From contig DASZOZ010000031.1 of the NCBI GenBank assembly GCA_035550515.1, positions 28,684 to 92,683 on the forward strand: a DNA stretch of 64,000 bases, written 5' to 3'. This stretch comes from DATARH01 sp035550515 (lineage in GTDB: Bacteria; Pseudomonadota; Alphaproteobacteria; ATCC43930; CGMCC-115725). Numbering within the stretch: the first letter of the stretch is position 1; every line of letters begins with the position of its first letter. The position numbers were made by a program, and so were the translations under genes. Shown here in pieces: positions 1-7,083 of this stretch. The notes under the pieces were generated by a model, which searched no databases, had not been told where the DNA came from, and saw only the letters and a program-made list of their open reading frames with translations.

Positions 1-660
1 AGCCGGGTGCTGTTCGGGATTTCGCTCGAAATCAACGCCGGTGAATGCGTCTGCCTGCTCGGCCGCAACGGCGTCGGCAAATCGACGACGATGCGTTCGA
101 TCATGGGGCTGACCCCACCGGCTAGCGGCCACGTTAACTGGAAGGGCCGCGACGTTACCGGCTGGGCGCCGCACCGCGTGGCGCGCGCCGGGATCGGGTT
201 TGTGCCGGAGGACCGGCGCGTCTTCGCCGAGCTCAGCGTGTGGGAGAACCTGGATGTCGCCGCGCGGGCCGGCGGCCGCAGCGGACACTGGACGGTCGAG
301 ACGGTCTACGAGCTGTTCCCGGTGCTGCGCGAGCTGCGCAACCGCCAGGCCGGGTTCCTCTCGGGCGGCGAACAGCAGATGCTGACCATCGGGCGCACGC
401 TGATGGGCAACCCGGAGCTGCTGCTGCTCGACGAGCCGTCCGAGGGGCTGGCGCCGCTGGTGGTCGAGACGCTGCGCCTCAAGATCGGTGAATTGCGCGA
501 CCAAGGGCTGACCATCCTGCTCGCCGAGCAGGGGGTCGAGTTCTCGCTGTCGCTGGCCGACCGCGTCTATGTGCTGGAGAAAGGCGAGGTCCGCCACGCC
601 GGGCCCGCGGCCGAACTGCGCGGCGACAAGGAGCTGCGCGAGCGCCTGATGGCGCTGTAG
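1..660 (+). CDS. HAAT-family ABC transporter ATP-binding protein (LivF type), 5' end cut by window
   Basis: This is the cytoplasmic ATPase of a branched-chain amino acid or amide type importer. The frame is already open at base 1, and the first in-window start (GTG at 7) falls only about 15 residues before the Walker A motif, so the true start lies upstream. Counted from that GTG, Walker A GRNGVGKST is at residues 19-27, the ABC signature LSGGEQQ at 118-124 and Walker B LLLLDEPSEGL at 138-148. The LSGGEQQM form and short length fit LivF/UrtE rather than LivG. Its partner permeases must lie upstream of the window. The substrate cannot be read from the ATPase. Confidence 0.9.
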   Translation, partial: SRVLFGISLEINAGECVCLLGRNGVGKSTTMRSIMGLTPPASGHVNWKGRDVTGWAPHRVARAGIGFVPEDRRVFAELSVWENLDVAARAGGRSGHWTVETVYELFPVLRELRNRQAGFLSGGEQQMLTIGRTLMGNPELLLLDEPSEGLAPLVVETLRLKIGELRDQGLTILLAEQGVEFSLSLADRVYVLEKGEVRHAGPAAELRGDKELRERLMAL

Positions 661-704
661 GCCCGCACCCTTTGTATCGTCGCCGGAACGACACCTCAGA
701 GCCT

Positions 705-839
705 GTCATTCCGGGGCATCGCGCAGCGATGAACCTATGAACACAGACGTCGAAAAGCCTGTATCGCCACCGCGACCCCTTTGGGAAAGACCGTGTGCAT
801 GGGTTCCGGGTTCATCGCTGCGCGATGCCCCGGAATGAC
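705..839. repeat. Dispersed palindromic repeat, family A, copy 1
   Basis: Two 30-base arms (705-734 and 810-839) are exact reverse complements and enclose a 75-base loop. The stretch 791-841 recurs identically at 8795-8845. It fills the gap between two convergent genes, so it may also end transcription from both sides. No coding potential is evident. Confidence 0.85.
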
Positions 840-843
840 GCGG

Positions 844-1890
844 TCAGTTCAAGGCGACGGTGACGCGATCGCCTCGCGGCGTCAGCCGCGTGCCCGCGCG
901 GGAAGCCCGGTCGGTAAGCCGCGCCAGCGTCTCCCCCTCATCGGCGAGCGGGCACAGCACCGTCTCGTTGGCGTCGTTGTGGCGCACGAAGCGGAAGTTC
1001 GCCTCGCTGACCTCGCGCGGCGCGACCTCGATTTCCGCCATCATGCCGATCCAGTCGCCGTGGCGGCGACCGCCATGCCCGGTGTGAAACGAGAAGCTGC
1101 CGAGCCCGTAGAAGACCGGCTTGCCGCGGTAGACCTCGACCGGCAGCGAATAATGCGGTCCGTGGCCGATGACGATATCAGCGCCGGCGTCGATCGCCGC
1201 ATGGGCGATCTCCGTCATGTAGTCGAGCACCTCCTCGCCGAGCCCCCAATGGCAGGACGCGACGACGATGTCCGCCTGCTGCCGCGCCGCCGCGATGTCC
1301 TCGGCGAACGCGGCGAGATAGGCCTTGTCGGCCCAGGTGACGATGATCGGCGGCACGCCGGGCCGGTTCGTCGGCGGGATTTCCGGCCGCGTCTTGTGGG
1401 CGGGGACCTGATAGGCGGTGTGGCCGCGCAGCGCGGCGATGCCGACGCTGTGCGCGCCGGCCTCATGGTTGGTGGGCCAGTACACGGAACTGCGTTGCAC
1501 GACGCCGATCCGCAGCCCGCCGCCCCCGACGATCGCCGGGGCGCGCGCCGCCGCCAGATGCTCGCCGGCGCCGGTGTGGCCGATGCCCAGCCGGTCGAGT
1601 TGCGCGATCGAACCGAGGATCGCCGCGCCGCCGTAATTGACGTTGTTGGCCAGCCCGACCGCGTTGAAGCCGGCGAGTTTCAGCGCCTCGCCGCCGATCG
1701 CCGGGTCGGCGAAAAACCCCTCCTGGTCGACGCTGTGTCCCTGAGGCGGATGGTACAGCAGGCATTCGAGATTGCCGAAAATCGCATCGGCCCGGGCGAA
1801 GATGTCGGCAACCCGGCGGAACGGGACGGCCGGATCGTCGACATTCATCAGGTTGACGTCGCCGACCAGCATCAGGCGCGGCATCCGCAT
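844..1890 (-). CDS. CapA-family metallophosphatase-like protein
   Basis: The 348-residue product belongs to the CapA/PgsA family (bacterial poly-gamma-glutamate capsule type, calcineurin-like fold). Family landmarks in order are GDVNL (10-14), GNLEC (39-43), NNVNYGG (82-88), CHWG (213-216), GHGPH (242-246) and GLGSFSF (262-268). The family's usual NNHxxDxG block has lost its His and Asp here, which may alter metal binding. There is no signal peptide, unlike capsule-anchored CapA, so a cytoplasmic hydrolase role on a small substrate is plausible. It starts 17 bases after the end of the trcR gene on the same strand, with an AAGGGGG ribosome site, and is probably co-transcribed with it. Confidence 0.82.
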   Translation of the reverse strand: MRMPRLMLVGDVNLMNVDDPAVPFRRVADIFARADAIFGNLECLLYHPPQGHSVDQEGFFADPAIGGEALKLAGFNAVGLANNVNYGGAAILGSIAQLDRLGIGHTGAGEHLAAARAPAIVGGGGLRIGVVQRSSVYWPTNHEAGAHSVGIAALRGHTAYQVPAHKTRPEIPPTNRPGVPPIIVTWADKAYLAAFAEDIAAARQQADIVVASCHWGLGEEVLDYMTEIAHAAIDAGADIVIGHGPHYSLPVEVYRGKPVFYGLGSFSFHTGHGGRRHGDWIGMMAEIEVAPREVSEANFRFVRHNDANETVLCPLADEGETLARLTDRASRAGTRLTPRGDRVTVALN

Positions 1891-1907
1891 CCCCCTTGGC
1901 TATCCGG

Positions 1908-2498
1908 TTACGCCTCCGCGTCCGCTTCCTCGGCTTCGCGCGCGGCGATTTCCGCCTCGATATCGGCCAGCGATTTCTTGCCGCGGGTCGCCTTGGTCAC
2001 GGCCTGATCGAGCTCCTCGAGCGTGCACAGGCCGAGACCCACCGGGTGGCGCGCCTTGATGTTGGTGCTGTTCCAATGGCTGCGGTCGCGCACCGCGTTG
2101 ATCGTCGGCTTGGTGGTGCCGACCAGCTTGCAGATCTGCGCGTCGGACAGCTCCGGGTGGTTGCGCAACAGGTAGAAGATCGCGTCGGGCTTGTCCTGGC
2201 GTTTGGCGATCGGCGTGTAGCGCGGGCCCTTGTGGCGCTGGTATTGCGGCGGGATCGCGGTCTCCAGCAGTTTCATCCGGGCGTCGGGATCGGCCTGGCA
2301 GCGCTCGATCTCCGCCGCGGTGGTCTGGCCGTTCGCCACCGGGTCGAGCCCCAGCATCTGGGTGGCGACCTCGCCATCGGCGATCGCCTGCACCTCGAGC
2401 GGGTGGAGCCCGCAGAAATCGGCGATCTGGTCGAATGTCAGGGAAGTATTCTCGACCAGCCAGACGGCGGTCGCTTTCGGCATCAGCGGTGAGCGCAT
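1908..2498 (-). CDS. trcR: TrcR/DUF1013 cell-cycle transcriptional regulator
   Basis: The 196-residue product matches the alphaproteobacterial DUF1013 family annotated as cell cycle transcriptional regulator TrcR. The N-terminal helical segment (about 11-45) with IADFCGLHPLEVQAIADGEV is the family hallmark. A second helix-turn-helix-like segment with LSDAQICKLVGTTKPTINAV lies at about 118-137. The C-terminus (about 175-196) is an Ala/Glu-rich helix. It lies upstream of the CapA-like gene in the same direction and is divergent from the DUF1192 gene. The start at 2498 is usual for the family; an inner Met (2483) also fits. Confidence 0.88.
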   Translation of the reverse strand: MRSPLMPKATAVWLVENTSLTFDQIADFCGLHPLEVQAIADGEVATQMLGLDPVANGQTTAAEIERCQADPDARMKLLETAIPPQYQRHKGPRYTPIAKRQDKPDAIFYLLRNHPELSDAQICKLVGTTKPTINAVRDRSHWNSTNIKARHPVGLGLCTLEELDQAVTKATRGKKSLADIEAEIAAREAEEADAEA

Positions 2499-2612
2499 GG
2501 TAAGGTCCTGCAGTGAGGTGCTCGTCTCGCGCGGCGTCGCCGCGTCTCATGCTACCGATATAATGGGCGTCGCCCGCCGATGAAAGCGGCATCACTCCAG
2601 CGGAGCGAGAAG

Positions 2613-2795
2613 ATGGACGAAGACGACCCGATACCCAGCCGCAAGCCTCCGGGGCTGAAAGATTTGAGCCTGCTCGGCATTGCCGAGCTCGAAGAATACA
2701 TCGCTGGCCTGAGCAGCGAGATCGCCCGCGCCGAGGCCGAAATCGCCGAAAAGCGCAAGCATCGCGGCGGCGCCGAAGCCCTCTTCAGGCGATGA
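2613..2795 (+). CDS. DUF1192 family small protein
   Basis: A 60-residue protein with the compact DUF1192 pattern: acidic start MDEDDPIP, then GLKDLSLLGIAELEEYI and a short coiled-coil rich in Ala, Glu and Arg ending in GAEALFRR. An upstream Met at 2580 is in frame, but the family start MDEDD and a GGAG site just before 2613 favour this shorter form. The function is unknown; such proteins are common next to housekeeping genes in alphaproteobacteria. It reads away from trcR across a 114-base divergent gap. Confidence 0.82.
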   Translation: MDEDDPIPSRKPPGLKDLSLLGIAELEEYIAGLSSEIARAEAEIAEKRKHRGGAEALFRR

Positions 2796-2808
2796 CCGCC
2801 GGCCGCCG

Positions 2809-3120
2809 ATGGTGAAATGGTGTGCCGCCGCCGTGCTGACGGCGATCGCCGCGAGCGCCGCCGCGCGCACCGATGCCACAAAAGGCGCGATGCTGGCAGC
2901 GCAGATTTGCGCGAAATGTCACGCGATCAAGCCGGGCCAACCATCGCCCACGCCGGACGCGCCGCCGTTCACCGCGATCGCCGCCAAGCCGACCTTCAAC
3001 ATCTTTACGCTGCGGTCGTTTCTCAGCCGGCCGCACTGGGTTTCGGCAAACCTGGCCCTGCCGGAAGCGGCCAACGAAGACATCGCCAGCTACATCCTGT
3101 CGCTTCGGCCAAAGCGATGA
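2809..3120 (+). CDS. Small c-type cytochrome lacking an obvious axial methionine
   Basis: A 103-residue exported protein with an N-terminal hydrophobic signal segment (about 4-20) and one heme site CAKCH at 34-38. The C-terminal helix (ASYILSL) resembles class I cytochromes c. In such proteins a Met before that helix supplies the sixth heme ligand; here the equivalent stretch reads ALPEAANED and no Met occurs anywhere after the heme motif. The heme may therefore be five-coordinate or have another ligand. Covalent heme attachment would need the Ccm system, part of which is encoded at 37-42 kb. It follows the DUF1192 gene by 13 bases. Confidence 0.82.
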   Translation: MVKWCAAAVLTAIAASAAARTDATKGAMLAAQICAKCHAIKPGQPSPTPDAPPFTAIAAKPTFNIFTLRSFLSRPHWVSANLALPEAANEDIASYILSLRPKR

Positions 3121-3132
3121 TATCATGATATC
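3119..3132. promoter_or_regulatory. Perfect 14-base palindrome, candidate toxin-antitoxin operator
   Basis: GATATCATGATATC is a perfect palindrome that overlaps the cytochrome stop codon. It sits 1 base before the AAAGGAGGA ribosome site of the FitA-like antitoxin gene. RHH antitoxins of this family autorepress by binding inverted repeats next to their own start, so this is the natural operator candidate. Its AT-rich content stands out locally. Confidence 0.6.
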
Positions 3133-3152
3133 GAAAGGAGGAGGGCGCGACG

Positions 3153-3398
3153 ATGGCCCAGCTGTTGGTCCGCAATCTCGAAGACGACGTAAAGCAGCGC
3201 CTCAAGGAGCGCGCCCGGCGATACGGGATGAGCCTCGAAGAACTGGTGCGCGACATCCTGCGCGACGCCGCCGTCGATCGGACGAAGGAACGCGGCCTCG
3301 GCAGCGAGATCGCGGCGCTGTTTCGCGGCAAGGGTTTGGAGGAGGACATTCCCGAATGGCGGGGATATCCCGTACAGCCTGCCAAGTTCGACGAATGA
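3153..3398 (+). CDS. FitA-like ribbon-helix-helix antitoxin
   Basis: An 81-residue protein with an N-terminal ribbon-helix-helix fold (LLVRNLEDDVKQRLKERA, then GMSLEELVRDILRDA) and a charged C-terminal tail likely to wrap the toxin. The pattern is that of FitA/VapB-type antitoxins, which neutralise a PIN RNase and repress the operon. A strong AAAGGAGGA site precedes the ATG. Its stop overlaps the toxin start by four bases (ATGA at 3395-3398), which couples translation of the pair. Confidence 0.88.
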   Translation: MAQLLVRNLEDDVKQRLKERARRYGMSLEELVRDILRDAAVDRTKERGLGSEIAALFRGKGLEEDIPEWRGYPVQPAKFDE

Positions 3399-3850
3399 TC
3401 ATACTCGACACGAACGTCCTCTCGGCGGTGATGAGGACGCAGCCCGATGCTGCCGTCGCGACGTGGCTGGACGCTCAGGTCAGATCCTCTATTTGGACCA
3501 CCGCTATAACGATATTCGAAATTCGCGTCGGCATTGCGACGATGTCTGTCGGCCGCAGGCAGGTCGAACTTCAGACCGGGTTTCAGCGCGTCATCGATCA
3601 CTTTATCCGTGACCGGGTGGCGGCCTTTGACGAATCGGCGGCTGAGGAAACGGCGGCCTTGGCGGCGGAGCGGCAGCGCGCCGGCCGGCCGCACGATCTG
3701 CGCGATTCGATGATCGCCGGCATCGCCATCGCCCACCGCGCGCCGCTGGCGACGCGCAACACGCGTCACTTTGCCGATCTGTCCGTGCCCGTCATCGACC
3801 CCTGGATCGACCCCTGGATCGACCCCTGGACCGATCCCAGGCAGGCGTGA
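3395..3850 (+). CDS. FitB-like PIN-domain ribonuclease toxin
   Basis: A 151-residue PIN-domain protein. Acidic active-site residues are visible at D5 (ILDTNV), E42 (IFEIRVG), D101/D104 (HDLRDSMIAG), with N122 in the TRNTRHF motif. The fold would bind Mg2+/Mn2+ and cut RNA when not bound by the antitoxin encoded just upstream. The normal PIN domain ends near VPVIDPW; the C-terminus is lengthened by tandem Ile-Asp-Pro-Trp units encoded by a 12-base repeat. Whether this tail affects folding or antitoxin binding is unknown. Confidence 0.88.
   Translation: MIILDTNVLSAVMRTQPDAAVATWLDAQVRSSIWTTAITIFEIRVGIATMSVGRRQVELQTGFQRVIDHFIRDRVAAFDESAAEETAALAAERQRAGRPHDLRDSMIAGIAIAHRAPLATRNTRHFADLSVPVIDPWIDPWIDPWTDPRQA
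3794..3841 (+). repeat. 12-base in-frame tandem repeat in PIN toxin 3' end
   Basis: Three perfect copies of ATCGACCCCTGG (3794-3829) are followed by one degenerate copy (3830-3841). They encode IDPW three times, then a degenerate T-D-P-R unit, just before the toxin stop codon. The period is a multiple of three, so copy-number changes keep the frame. Confidence 0.9.
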
Positions 3851-3853
3851 TCC

Positions 3854-4795
3854 TCAGCGCTCGCTGAGCGGCGGCAGACCGCGCTCGGCGCGCACCTCGT
3901 TGATGATCTGCAGCACCCGCTCGCGGTAGGGGCGGAACTGGATGCCGAATTCCGTCACCACCCGCGAATTGTCGATCATGAAATTGCCCGAGCGTTCGCG
4001 GCCGCCGGTATCATGGTCGAAGGTGATCTGCGCGTCGGGGATGAATTCGCGCACGATATCGGCGATCTCGCCGAGGCTGATGGTCTGGCCGCCGGTGTTG
4101 TAGACCGCGTGCTCCGGCTTGTCCTTCATCGTGACGCGGGCGAAGATCTCGGCGATCTCGTCGACATGCACGGGGGCGCGCATCGCGTCCTTGTACGGCA
4201 TGTTGACCGGCTCGCCGCGCGCCGGCTTGGTGACGATGAACACATGGTCGACCGAGCCGAAGATCTTGTCGGGGCCGGTTACGTTGGCCGGACGAATCGT
4301 CGTGATCTCCATGCCGTGCTTTTCGCGGTAGTCCTGCGCCTGCCACTCGTTGAAGATCTTGTGCATCGCGTATTGCACATGGCCATGCTTGAAATCGGTC
4401 TCGTCGACCAGGCGCTCGCCGTAATGCTTCTGCTCGCCGCTGACCGCCACCGAGCTGGCGTAGACGACCCGGTTGACGCCAGCGAGCCGCGCCGCCTCGA
4501 AGCAGTTGTCCATGCCGAGCACGTTGAGCTTGAAGGCGACGCGCGGCGGCAGGTCGCTGCCGATGTAATAGGCGAGGTTGACGATCCGGTCGGGCTTGGC
4601 CTCGACGATCCGCGCGAGGAAATCGTCGAACTGGCTGACATCGCCGCGCACCACGCGCACCTGCTTGCCATGGGCCGAGTAGTCGGCGGTCTGCGGGTTG
4701 AGGTCCATGACGACGACCTCCTCGCCGCGCTGGACGAGCAGCGGGATCAGCCGGCGTCCGATAAAGCCCGTTCCTCCGGCGACAAAGACCGTCAT
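3854..4795 (-). CDS. NAD-dependent epimerase/dehydratase (extended SDR)
   Basis: A 313-residue extended short-chain dehydrogenase. It has the nucleotide-binding GGTGFIG (7-13), an acidic D31 after strand 2 that suggests NAD preference, the Ser region YASSVAV (112-118) and the catalytic pair Y142/K146 (YAMHK). Members act on nucleotide sugars or on other hydroxyacyl or aldehyde substrates; the substrate cannot be read here. A GGGAGGGAA site precedes the ATG. It stands alone, convergent with the PIN toxin (3 bases between stops) and divergent from ada. Confidence 0.85.
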   Translation of the reverse strand: MTVFVAGGTGFIGRRLIPLLVQRGEEVVVMDLNPQTADYSAHGKQVRVVRGDVSQFDDFLARIVEAKPDRIVNLAYYIGSDLPPRVAFKLNVLGMDNCFEAARLAGVNRVVYASSVAVSGEQKHYGERLVDETDFKHGHVQYAMHKIFNEWQAQDYREKHGMEITTIRPANVTGPDKIFGSVDHVFIVTKPARGEPVNMPYKDAMRAPVHVDEIAEIFARVTMKDKPEHAVYNTGGQTISLGEIADIVREFIPDAQITFDHDTGGRERSGNFMIDNSRVVTEFGIQFRPYRERVLQIINEVRAERGLPPLSER

Positions 4796-4873
4796 GGCTT
4801 TTCCCTCCCGAATGAATATCTGAAACTGAGGTTAAACCGCGGCCGAGGCTGCGGGCAACGCCGGCCGACGCAA

Positions 4874-4905
4874 GGCGGCAATCTCGAAAGGCGGCAATCT
4901 CGAAA
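4874..4905. repeat. 16-base perfect tandem duplication in the epimerase/ada divergent gap
   Basis: Two adjacent copies of GGCGGCAATCTCGAAA (4874-4889, 4890-4905) lie about 85 bases before the ada start, in the 194-base divergent promoter region. Methylated Ada activates its own promoter in known systems, so this is a possible but unproven regulator site. Confidence 0.6.
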
Positions 4906-4989
4906 GGCAAATGAGAAAGCAAGGGGCGGATAGAGGTATGGTGGCGCATACGCCATTTTCCTCGCATGACGATGCCGAGGAGCACGACC

Positions 4990-6054
4990 ATGTTGAACCA
5001 AGAGCAATGCTGGGAAGCGGTCCGCACGCACGACGCGTCGCAGGACGGGCAGTGGGTCTATTCGGTCAAGACGACGGGCGTCTATTGCCGGCCGGGCTGC
5101 GCCTCGCGCCAGCCGCTGCGCCAGAACGTCGCCTTTTACCGGACCGGCGAGGAGGCCGAAGCGGCGGGGTTCCGCCCGTGCAAGCGCTGCCGCCCGAACG
5201 AGGGCTCACCGGCCCGGCGCCATGTCGCGGCGGTCGAGCGCGCCTGCGCGCTGATCCGCAGCCGGGAGACGCTGCCGAGCCTCGACGAGCTGGCCGGCGC
5301 GGCGGGGATCAGCCGCTATCACTTCCACCGCGTCTTCAAGCAGATCACCGGCGCGACGCCGCGCGAATGGGGCAAGGCGCATCGCCTCGACCGCTTTGCG
5401 GCGCGGCTCGAAGCCGGTGAGCCGGTCGCCGAGGCGGTGTACGCCGCCGGTTTCGGCGCCAGCTCGCGGGCTTACGCGGCGGCGCCGACGGGGCTCGGCA
5501 TGACACCGGCGGCGCGCCGCCACGGCGGACGCGGCGAGACCATCCGCTTCACCACCGTGAAGACTGCGATCGGCTGGGCGCTGGTGGCGGCGACCGAGCG
5601 CGGCATCTGCATGACCGCGCTCGGCGACGAGAAGGCGCCGCTCGAAGCGGAACTGCGGCGGCGCTTTCCGGCGGCGCTGATCTGGCCGGCGGACGACAAG
5701 CTCAGGCGCTGGGCGGAGCGCATCGTCCATTTCGTGACCGACCCCGCCGAGCAGCCCGACCTGCCGCTCGACATCCGCGGCACCGCGTTCCAGGCGCGCG
5801 TCTGGCGGGCGCTGCAAAAGGTGCCGCCCGGCAAGACCGCGACCTATACCGAGATCGCCGCGGCGCTCGGCCAGCCGAAAGCGGTGCGCGCGGTCGCCGC
5901 CGCCTGCGCCGCCAACAAGCTGGCGCTGCTGGTGCCGTGCCACCGCATCGTCCGCCGCGACGGCGACCTCGCCGGCTATCGCTGGGGCCTCGAACGCAAG
6001 CAGAAGCTGCTGGCGACCGAGCGCGCCGCGATGACCGCCGATGCCGCCGAGTAG
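4990..6054 (+). CDS. ada: Bifunctional Ada: methyl-phosphotriester sensor, AraC activator and O6-alkylguanine-DNA methyltransferase
   Basis: A 354-residue full-length Ada. The zinc-binding N-domain has C33, C37, C64 and C67 (GVYCRPGC and RPCKRC); C33 would accept methyl groups from phosphotriesters and switch the protein to an activator. An AraC-type helix-turn-helix domain spans about 75-180. The C-terminal methyltransferase domain holds the acceptor Cys317 in PCHRIV (316-321), which repairs O6-methylguanine by suicide transfer. The Met at 4990 matches the family start; an in-frame ATG at 4966 is the alternative. The stop lies 14 bases inside the following oxygenase gene. Confidence 0.95.
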   Translation: MLNQEQCWEAVRTHDASQDGQWVYSVKTTGVYCRPGCASRQPLRQNVAFYRTGEEAEAAGFRPCKRCRPNEGSPARRHVAAVERACALIRSRETLPSLDELAGAAGISRYHFHRVFKQITGATPREWGKAHRLDRFAARLEAGEPVAEAVYAAGFGASSRAYAAAPTGLGMTPAARRHGGRGETIRFTTVKTAIGWALVAATERGICMTALGDEKAPLEAELRRRFPAALIWPADDKLRRWAERIVHFVTDPAEQPDLPLDIRGTAFQARVWRALQKVPPGKTATYTEIAAALGQPKAVRAVAAACAANKLALLVPCHRIVRRDGDLAGYRWGLERKQKLLATERAAMTADAAE

Positions 6055-6802
6055 GCCCCTCATCCACCCCGCCGCCCTCTCCCGCAGTGCGGGAGAGGGT
6101 GCCGAGGCGCCGGCGGTCGGGCCGCTGGCCGACGACCTCGCCGCAAGCCTCGACCGTGACGGCTACGCGGTGCTGCCGGGTTTGCTCGGCGCCGCGCAAT
6201 GCCGGGACCTTGTCGCCCTCTATGGCGAGCGCGAGCGGTTTCGCAGCCGTGTCGTCATGGCCCGGCACGGTTACGGGCAGGGCGAGTATCAATATCTCGC
6301 CTACCCGCTGCCGCCGGTCGTGGCCGCGCTGCGGGAGGGGCTTTACCCGCGGGTCGCGCCGATTGCCGACGATTGGCAGCGGCGTCTCGGGCGCGCGGCG
6401 AAATTTCCCGCGACGCTCGACGCTTACACGGCGCGCTGTCACGCGGCGGGGCAGTCGCGGCCGACGCCGCTGATCCTCAAATACGGGCCGGGCGACTACA
6501 ACTGCCTGCATCAGGACCTCTACGGCGAGCTGGTCTTTCCGCTGCAGGCGACGGTGCTGCTGTCGCGGCCGGGCGAGGATTTCACCGGCGGCGAATTCCT
6601 CCTCATCGAGCAGCGCCCGCGCCGCCAATCGCGCGGCGAGGTGGTGCCGCTGCGCCAAGGCGACGCGGTGGTCTTTCCCGTGAACCACCGGCCGGTCGCC
6701 GGTGCCCGCGGCTACTACCGCGCGACGATGCGGCACGGCGTCAGCCGGCTGCATTCCGGCCGACGCTTCACGCTCGGCGTCATCTTTCACGACGCGGCAT
6801 GA
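6041..6802 (+). CDS. 2OG-Fe(II) oxygenase partner of Ada (COG3826 type)
   Basis: A 253-residue 2-oxoglutarate and iron dependent oxygenase. The metal site is H157-Q-D159 (CLHQDLYGE) plus H232 (MRHGVS), with a basic residue after SGRRFTLG for 2-oxoglutarate. This family is often encoded beside ada in alphaproteobacteria and is taken to act in alkylation damage response, perhaps on nucleic acid; the substrate is unproven. Overlap with ada (14 bases) implies co-translation. The first 24 or so residues are encoded by a palindromic repeat and show no family similarity; conserved sequence begins near LADDLAASLDRDGYAVLPG. Confidence 0.88.
   Translation: MPPSRPLIHPAALSRSAGEGAEAPAVGPLADDLAASLDRDGYAVLPGLLGAAQCRDLVALYGERERFRSRVVMARHGYGQGEYQYLAYPLPPVVAALREGLYPRVAPIADDWQRRLGRAAKFPATLDAYTARCHAAGQSRPTPLILKYGPGDYNCLHQDLYGELVFPLQATVLLSRPGEDFTGGEFLLIEQRPRRQSRGEVVPLRQGDAVVFPVNHRPVAGARGYYRATMRHGVSRLHSGRRFTLGVIFHDAA
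6057..6104. repeat. Family D-like palindromic repeat inside the 2OG oxygenase reading frame
   Basis: A hairpin with arms CCCTCTCCCGC and GCGGGAGAGGG (6075-6099) is followed by GTGCCG. It resembles the other CCCTCCCCC-type repeats at 10.5, 22.3 and 45.7 kb. It lies immediately after the ada stop and inside the N-terminal part of the next gene. Confidence 0.75.
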
Positions 6803-6855
6803 CCGGCCCGGTCTCGATTTACAATCCCGACGGTCGGCACTATCAATGCTGCCTT

Positions 6856-7083
6856 ATGGCAACACCCGAGCCGATCATCCACAGCGACCCGGAAATCCTG
6901 GGCGGGACACCCGTTTTTGTCGGGACGCGCGTGCCGCTACGTAATTTGCTTGATTACCTCGAAGGCGGGTACACGCTCGACCAGTTCCTTGACGAGTTTC
7001 CCTCAGTGACCCGCGAACGGGCGGTAGCCGCGCTTGAAGCGGCGTGTGAGATGCTAGCGGCGCATGCTCATTCTGTTGGATGA
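6856..7083 (+). CDS. DUF433 antitoxin
   Basis: A 75-residue DUF433 (COG2442) protein with the hallmark ending of its first half, PEILGGTPVFVGTRVPL, then a helix-turn-helix-like segment (LDQFLDEFPSVTRERAVAALE). Such proteins are antitoxins or DNA-binding partners of DUF5615 PIN-like nucleases. It overlaps that gene by 20 bases (7064-7083), so the two are translated together. The ATG at 6856 gives the family-length protein. Confidence 0.88.
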   Translation: MATPEPIIHSDPEILGGTPVFVGTRVPLRNLLDYLEGGYTLDQFLDEFPSVTRERAVAALEAACEMLAAHAHSVG

